In this document: positions 62,188 to 64,000 of the stretch, one piece after another | Numbering within the stretch: position 1 is the first letter of the stretch | Layout: every line of letters begins with the position of its first letter | NCBI GenBank assembly: GCA_036924085.1 | Contig: JAVGWX010000002.1 | Span: forward strand, 90,808,371-90,872,370 | Reading direction: 5' to 3' | Length of the DNA: 64,000 bases | Source of the DNA: Ariolimax columbianus | Taxonomy: Eukaryota; Mollusca; Gastropoda; Stylommatophora; Arionidae | The notes under the pieces: model-generated | Database searches by the model: none | What the model was told of the DNA's origin: nothing | Seen by the model: the letters and a program-made list of their open reading frames with translations, nothing else | Made by a program: the position numbers and the translations under genes

Positions 62188-63704
62188 AGAAGAAAAATAA
62201 ACCGTCTACTGCTTCACGGATGATCGACACCAGTTTGAACTGGAGAAACGCCAACCTTCCTCGTGGATGCCATGAATGTTATGGTCTGAATACATTTCGT
62301 ACGTTTGCGCAAGCTCTTCTGTATATTCTTCTGAATTGCTATTGCTCTTTACCCTTTTCCCCACCTACTTTTATTATTATAGTTGTATATATAAGGTATT
62401 CGGTTTATAAATTAATTTCTAAATCTTCCTCTATGTATGTGTGAATGTATGTGTATTTGTATATGAATATGTAAAAAATGTATAAATATTAAAGTAGAAC
62501 TCGTACAAGCTTTTATTTAAACGAAGACATGCTGCTTGTTTTTGTTTTTGAATTGTTTTTTTTTGTTTTGTTTTTTTAACTACATAAGCGTAATATTTGT
62601 TTATATTCGTGTTATCTTTTGTGAATTGAAATATTGACATGTTTGTGTTTTTTTTGTCATTCGAGGATCTGTCAAAATTTGTAAGATTAAACGGTCGCAC
62701 TAGTAGAGGATGTGTACATAATTTCAGATTGTTTCATTTCTTGAAAAGAGCAGAAAACAAATGTGGAGGTATTGAAAAGTTGCGTCTGAAAAGAGAATTA
62801 ATGACCGAAATGAGGGTTAGACAGTGAAATGGACGACAGTCGCCCAAGAGGCTAACAACGTTATTAGTGGGTGGATAACATCAGGGGATGGACTGGAAAC
62901 AGCCTATTAGATTGCACAACTACGGTAAGAGATAAAGTACACTGGAGATCCATTGTAGCCGACCTTCAACGCGGAAATGGTACTAGAATAAGACTGAGCT
63001 GAGTTTAATTGGAGAAGTTGGTTAAAATAAAAGAAATAGAAATCCATGGAAACAGACACTGTCATGTTAATTTAAATAAAACGTGTAATAAAAGCTACTA
63101 ATGACTCATTACAATTTTGTTCCAGTTCATGTTTGTTTGTTTCATAATCCTATCATGTTGACTTACCTGGCCAAGATGTCTTCTTTCATCTCTTGAACGC
63201 TCTGTGGGCGAGTTCCTGATGGTCCTTGTTGCTGACCCAATTCTCGTGTACGATGTCGGTCCCCAAATGGGCGGTTGTGTAAGGGGTCCCACACTCTGTA
63301 GAATGAAGCACTTGCGCATTAATACTTGATTGGATGTCACCAAAATCATTTGATTCGAACTCAATATTTTGTAAAGATCCATCGAACCCAGAATGTCAAT
63401 CGGTGGACATAGAATTAGGTACTTGACATGTAAATGGTTTTGTAATAGTGAGGGCAAAGGTCAACATTAGAGTGGGATAAGACATACAGACCAAGACGTC
63501 ATCTCACGTGCTTGATGTGCACTTGGAGACAGTCATCTTGGCCAACAAAGTCTTTACGGTGAGTCCTATACCGGCGAGACTGTTGAGAAGTCATGCACAG
63601 TGCAGGTCCCAGGTCTAATTTCTTCATCAATACGCCCATTATATAATAAGTGCCACTATTATACGATACATAAAAAAAATTGTGTAAAGAGCCCAGTATG
63701 ACTA
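62188..63704. other. No recognisable gene
   Basis: AT-rich sequence. Short frames at 62184-62444, 62639-62827 and 63098-63457 have no motifs, splice-linked partners or repeat relatives that I can see. A diverged host exon cannot be excluded. Confidence 0.45.
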
Positions 63705-64000
63705 TTTTGGAACACAACAATAATAACAACAGCAACAACAAATATACCAAAGCCAAGAACAACAGGAGAACCAAAAAAAAACAAACACCAACAACAACAT
63801 CAACAAGAACAATAAAACAACAAAAAAGAGAGAAAACAACTGAAACAAAAACAACACTACCACAACCAAAAACAACATCAACAACAAGATAACATAACAA
63901 AAACAACAATGAACGCACAAGCAAACTAAAACAACAAAATCAAAAACAAGAAAAGCAAAAAACAAAAAGTAACAGAAACAACAAAGTCTAAAAGAACAAC
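63705..64000. repeat. AAC-rich degenerate microsatellite
   Basis: AACAACAATAATAACAACAG and similar A/C-rich sequence runs to the window edge. Frames rich in Thr/Asn or Val/Leu/Phe are artefacts. Confidence 0.9.

Noticed and set aside
62184..63457. Cluster of frames of 62-119 codons as exons of one gene
   Set aside because: No consistent strand, no shared domain and no persuasive splice sites; transcript data would be needed.
1..64000. LTR retrotransposon or endogenous virus
   Set aside because: No long terminal repeats, primer-binding site, protease or integrase motif was seen; all RT and RNase H belong to non-LTR elements.

Overview
This window looks like a gene-poor, repeat-dense stretch of an animal genome. 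I find no host protein gene, no intact tRNA or rRNA gene, no prokaryotic operon and no CRISPR. Nearly everything recognisable is a mobile-element remnant, tandem repeat or microsatellite. There are at least five kinds of non-LTR retrotransposon (LINE), several tRNA-derived SINEs, three further dispersed families, one internally deleted mariner-like element, and very long GAA/CTT tracts. RNase-H-bearing LINEs, such GAA richness and these LINE C-terminal types suggest an invertebrate; a mollusc, perhaps a gastropod, fits best, but that is inference.

Names used here are descriptive. LINE-GAA, LINE-AAC, LINE-CTAA and LINE-TTAAG are non-LTR retrotransposons named after the short repeat at their 3' ends. 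LINE-CVPQR is named after its protein C-terminus. Families A, B and C are dispersed non-coding repeats of about 250-500 bp. B is read towards its AAC-rich end, C towards its GAA-rich end, and A towards the end containing GTACAGGTCAACTAA. SINE-D to SINE-J have tRNA-like heads.

Layout: 0-5 kb has a 24-bp minisatellite, LINE ends and copies of B, C and SINE-D. 5.2-9.9 kb is a nested cluster: a 3.66-kb 5'-truncated LINE-GAA (endonuclease, RT, RNase H, zinc-knuckle-like C-terminus) lies inside a family-A copy with a perfect 12-bp target-site duplication (TSD), beside a LINE-CTAA remnant. 10.3-11.6 kb is a TTATG array split by family B (20-bp direct repeats) and SINE-E. 12-19 kb has SINEs, the mariner remnant and a LINE-in-LINE insertion. 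19.4-21.2 kb is a LINE-AAC remnant that itself received a LINE-GAA tail with a 12-bp TSD. 23.2-25.8 kb and 28.8-29.8 kb hold B copies whose 37-bp head repeat has grown into large arrays. 26-27 kb, 33.5 kb, 35.5-36.2 kb, 39 kb and 60 kb are GAA tracts. 31.4-32.8 kb is an unrelated 37-bp array split by a B copy. 40.1-41.8 kb is a 20-bp satellite with 80-bp, 40-bp and 20-bp periodicities in succession. 42-64 kb alternates LINE ends, families A, B and C, SINEs and minisatellites, including two 33-bp arrays grown from the head of family C.

The most interesting pattern is architectural. Families B and C each have a short tandem-repeat head (37 or 33 bp), a unique body and a microsatellite-like 3' end that matches the 3' end of a LINE type in the same window (AAC or GAA). 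In each family the head has independently expanded into arrays at two loci. Six places have direct repeats flanking an insertion, which fixes insertion order directly from sequence.
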